Assembly: GCA_051277445.1 (NCBI GenBank)
Contig: JBNMQC010000150.1
Location: 1-5,782 of the forward strand
Reading direction: 5' to 3'
Source: Bermanella sp051277445
GTDB taxonomy: Bacteria > Pseudomonadota > Gammaproteobacteria > Pseudomonadales > Oceanobacteraceae
Length of the DNA stretch: 5,782 nucleotides
Shown piece after piece: positions 5,472 to 5,782 of the stretch. A program made the position numbers and the translations under genes. The number at the start of each line of letters is the position of its first letter. Position 1 is the stretch's first letter. The notes under the pieces were generated by a model. It made no database searches. It saw nothing but the letters and a program-made list of their open reading frames with translations, and was not told the DNA's origin.

Positions 5472-5540
5472 CGCTTTTGTTGTGGGGCGCTGAAAGCGTC
5501 CAAGCCCCGCAGGGGCTGAACCACCAACTTTTTGTTACAT
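5466..5540 (-). other. Integron attC recombination site
   Basis: On the minus strand R'' is ATGTAAC (5540-5534) and R' is GTTATAC (5472-5466). The L'' box GTTGGTGG pairs with L' CCACAAC over seven bases, leaving one extra G unpaired on the L'' side, as expected for attC. Spacers AAAAA and AAAAGC lie unpaired between R and L. The centre contains GCCCC-TGC-GGGGC and a GGGGC/GCCCC alternative pairing. Total length is 75 bases. The stop TAA of the upstream gene shares its last A with R''. The expected crossover is between G5472 and T5471. Confidence 0.82.
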
Positions 5541-5781
5541 TAAATCTCACGATGAAATGCAATGTGTAATTTTTTTAGTCTTTCAGGCATTGCTTTCCAT
5601 GCCCACTCATAAGAATGCTTTTTTGTATTTTCGAAATCTAATGCTTCAACAAATGATACATCAATAGCATTTTTTAATGCTGACGTTCCATTCTCATATC
5701 CTCGCAATGCGATATCAAATAGTAAATTTAAGATATCTACTTCACCTGACTTCATTGCTAGCTGAGCTCGCTTTCGCATAA
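5472..5781 (-). mobile_element. Integron gene cassette carrying small unknown gene
   Basis: The unit runs from the R' box at the window edge (crossover after G5782) to the crossover in the attC at 5466-5540, 310 bp in all. It contains one short gene followed directly by its attC. The right boundary depends on the edge heptamer being a true R' box; its attC body is outside the window. Confidence 0.6.
5540..5779 (-). CDS. Small hypothetical cassette protein
   Basis: Up to 79 residues, no family recognised. It has a central stretch GEVDILNLLFDIALRGYENG (12-31) and a C-terminal helix-like block YEWAWKAMPERLKKLHIAFH (57-76) rich in aromatic and basic residues. It looks soluble, with no signal peptide or membrane segment. 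The first ATG (5779) lies within the R' box of the preceding cassette junction; any ribosome binding site for it would lie outside the window. A second ATG at 5755 would give 71 residues but has no clear ribosome binding site either. The start is therefore open. The TAA touches the R'' box of its own attC, which supports it being a real cassette gene. Confidence 0.65.
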   Translation of the reverse strand: MRKRAQLAMKSGEVDILNLLFDIALRGYENGTSALKNAIDVSFVEALDFENTKKHSYEWAWKAMPERLKKLHIAFHREI

Positions 5782-5782
5782 C
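5776..5782 (-). other. R' box of a further attC at the window edge
   Basis: The last seven bases read GTTATGC on the minus strand, identical to the R' box of the attC at 4738-4806. It directly precedes a cassette-type gene. Only this heptamer is visible, so it is supported by identity and position rather than by a fold. Confidence 0.5.

Noticed and set aside
1..5782. CRISPR array, tRNA, rRNA or insertion sequence
   Set aside because: No regularly spaced direct repeats, tRNA-like cloverleaf, rRNA stretch or transposase frame was seen.

Overview
This looks like a stretch of a gammaproteobacterial chromosome, probably marine or environmental. The clues are a malate synthase G tail, a LysR-type regulator divergent from a drug/metabolite efflux transporter, moderate base composition, and a set of short same-strand genes separated by integron attC sites. 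The organism is inferred from protein style and cannot be fixed from this window alone.

Bases 1-2377 are ordinary housekeeping/accessory chromosome. The 3' end of glcB (malate synthase G, glyoxylate shunt) reads in from the left and converges on a LysR-family regulator; a symmetric terminator lies between them. The regulator is divergent from an AraJ/YdhP-like MFS exporter across a 91-base shared control region, the usual layout of a regulator controlling its own exporter. Bases 2378-2713 hold no convincing gene but contain two hairpin terminators where the exporter converges on the next gene.

Bases 2714-3589 (minus) encode an unrecognised six-helix membrane protein. It appears to be built from three helical hairpins, each ending in a W-x7-E signature. 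Upstream, 3590-3982 is non-coding, with inverted repeats and a possible promoter.

From 3983 to the right edge everything sensible reads on the minus strand, and the spacing is that of an integron gene-cassette array. Two well-formed attC sites (4738-4806 and 5466-5540) can be folded by eye: R boxes GTATAAC/GTTATGC and ATGTAAC/GTTATAC, matching L boxes, and extra bases on the L'' side. The last seven bases of the window are another R'-type box (GTTATGC). This defines a 310-bp cassette with a small unknown gene, and a 728-bp cassette with a PD-(D/E)XK nuclease-like gene. A third, degenerate segment holds a previously hidden 58-residue ORF, and a GFA/CENP-V-family zinc protein follows. Reading direction implies that the integrase and attI would lie to the right, outside the window, and that the GFA gene is near the distal end of the array. 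The nuclease-like cassette and the two unknown cassette ORFs are the best candidates for an undescribed function, possibly phage defence; that is inference.
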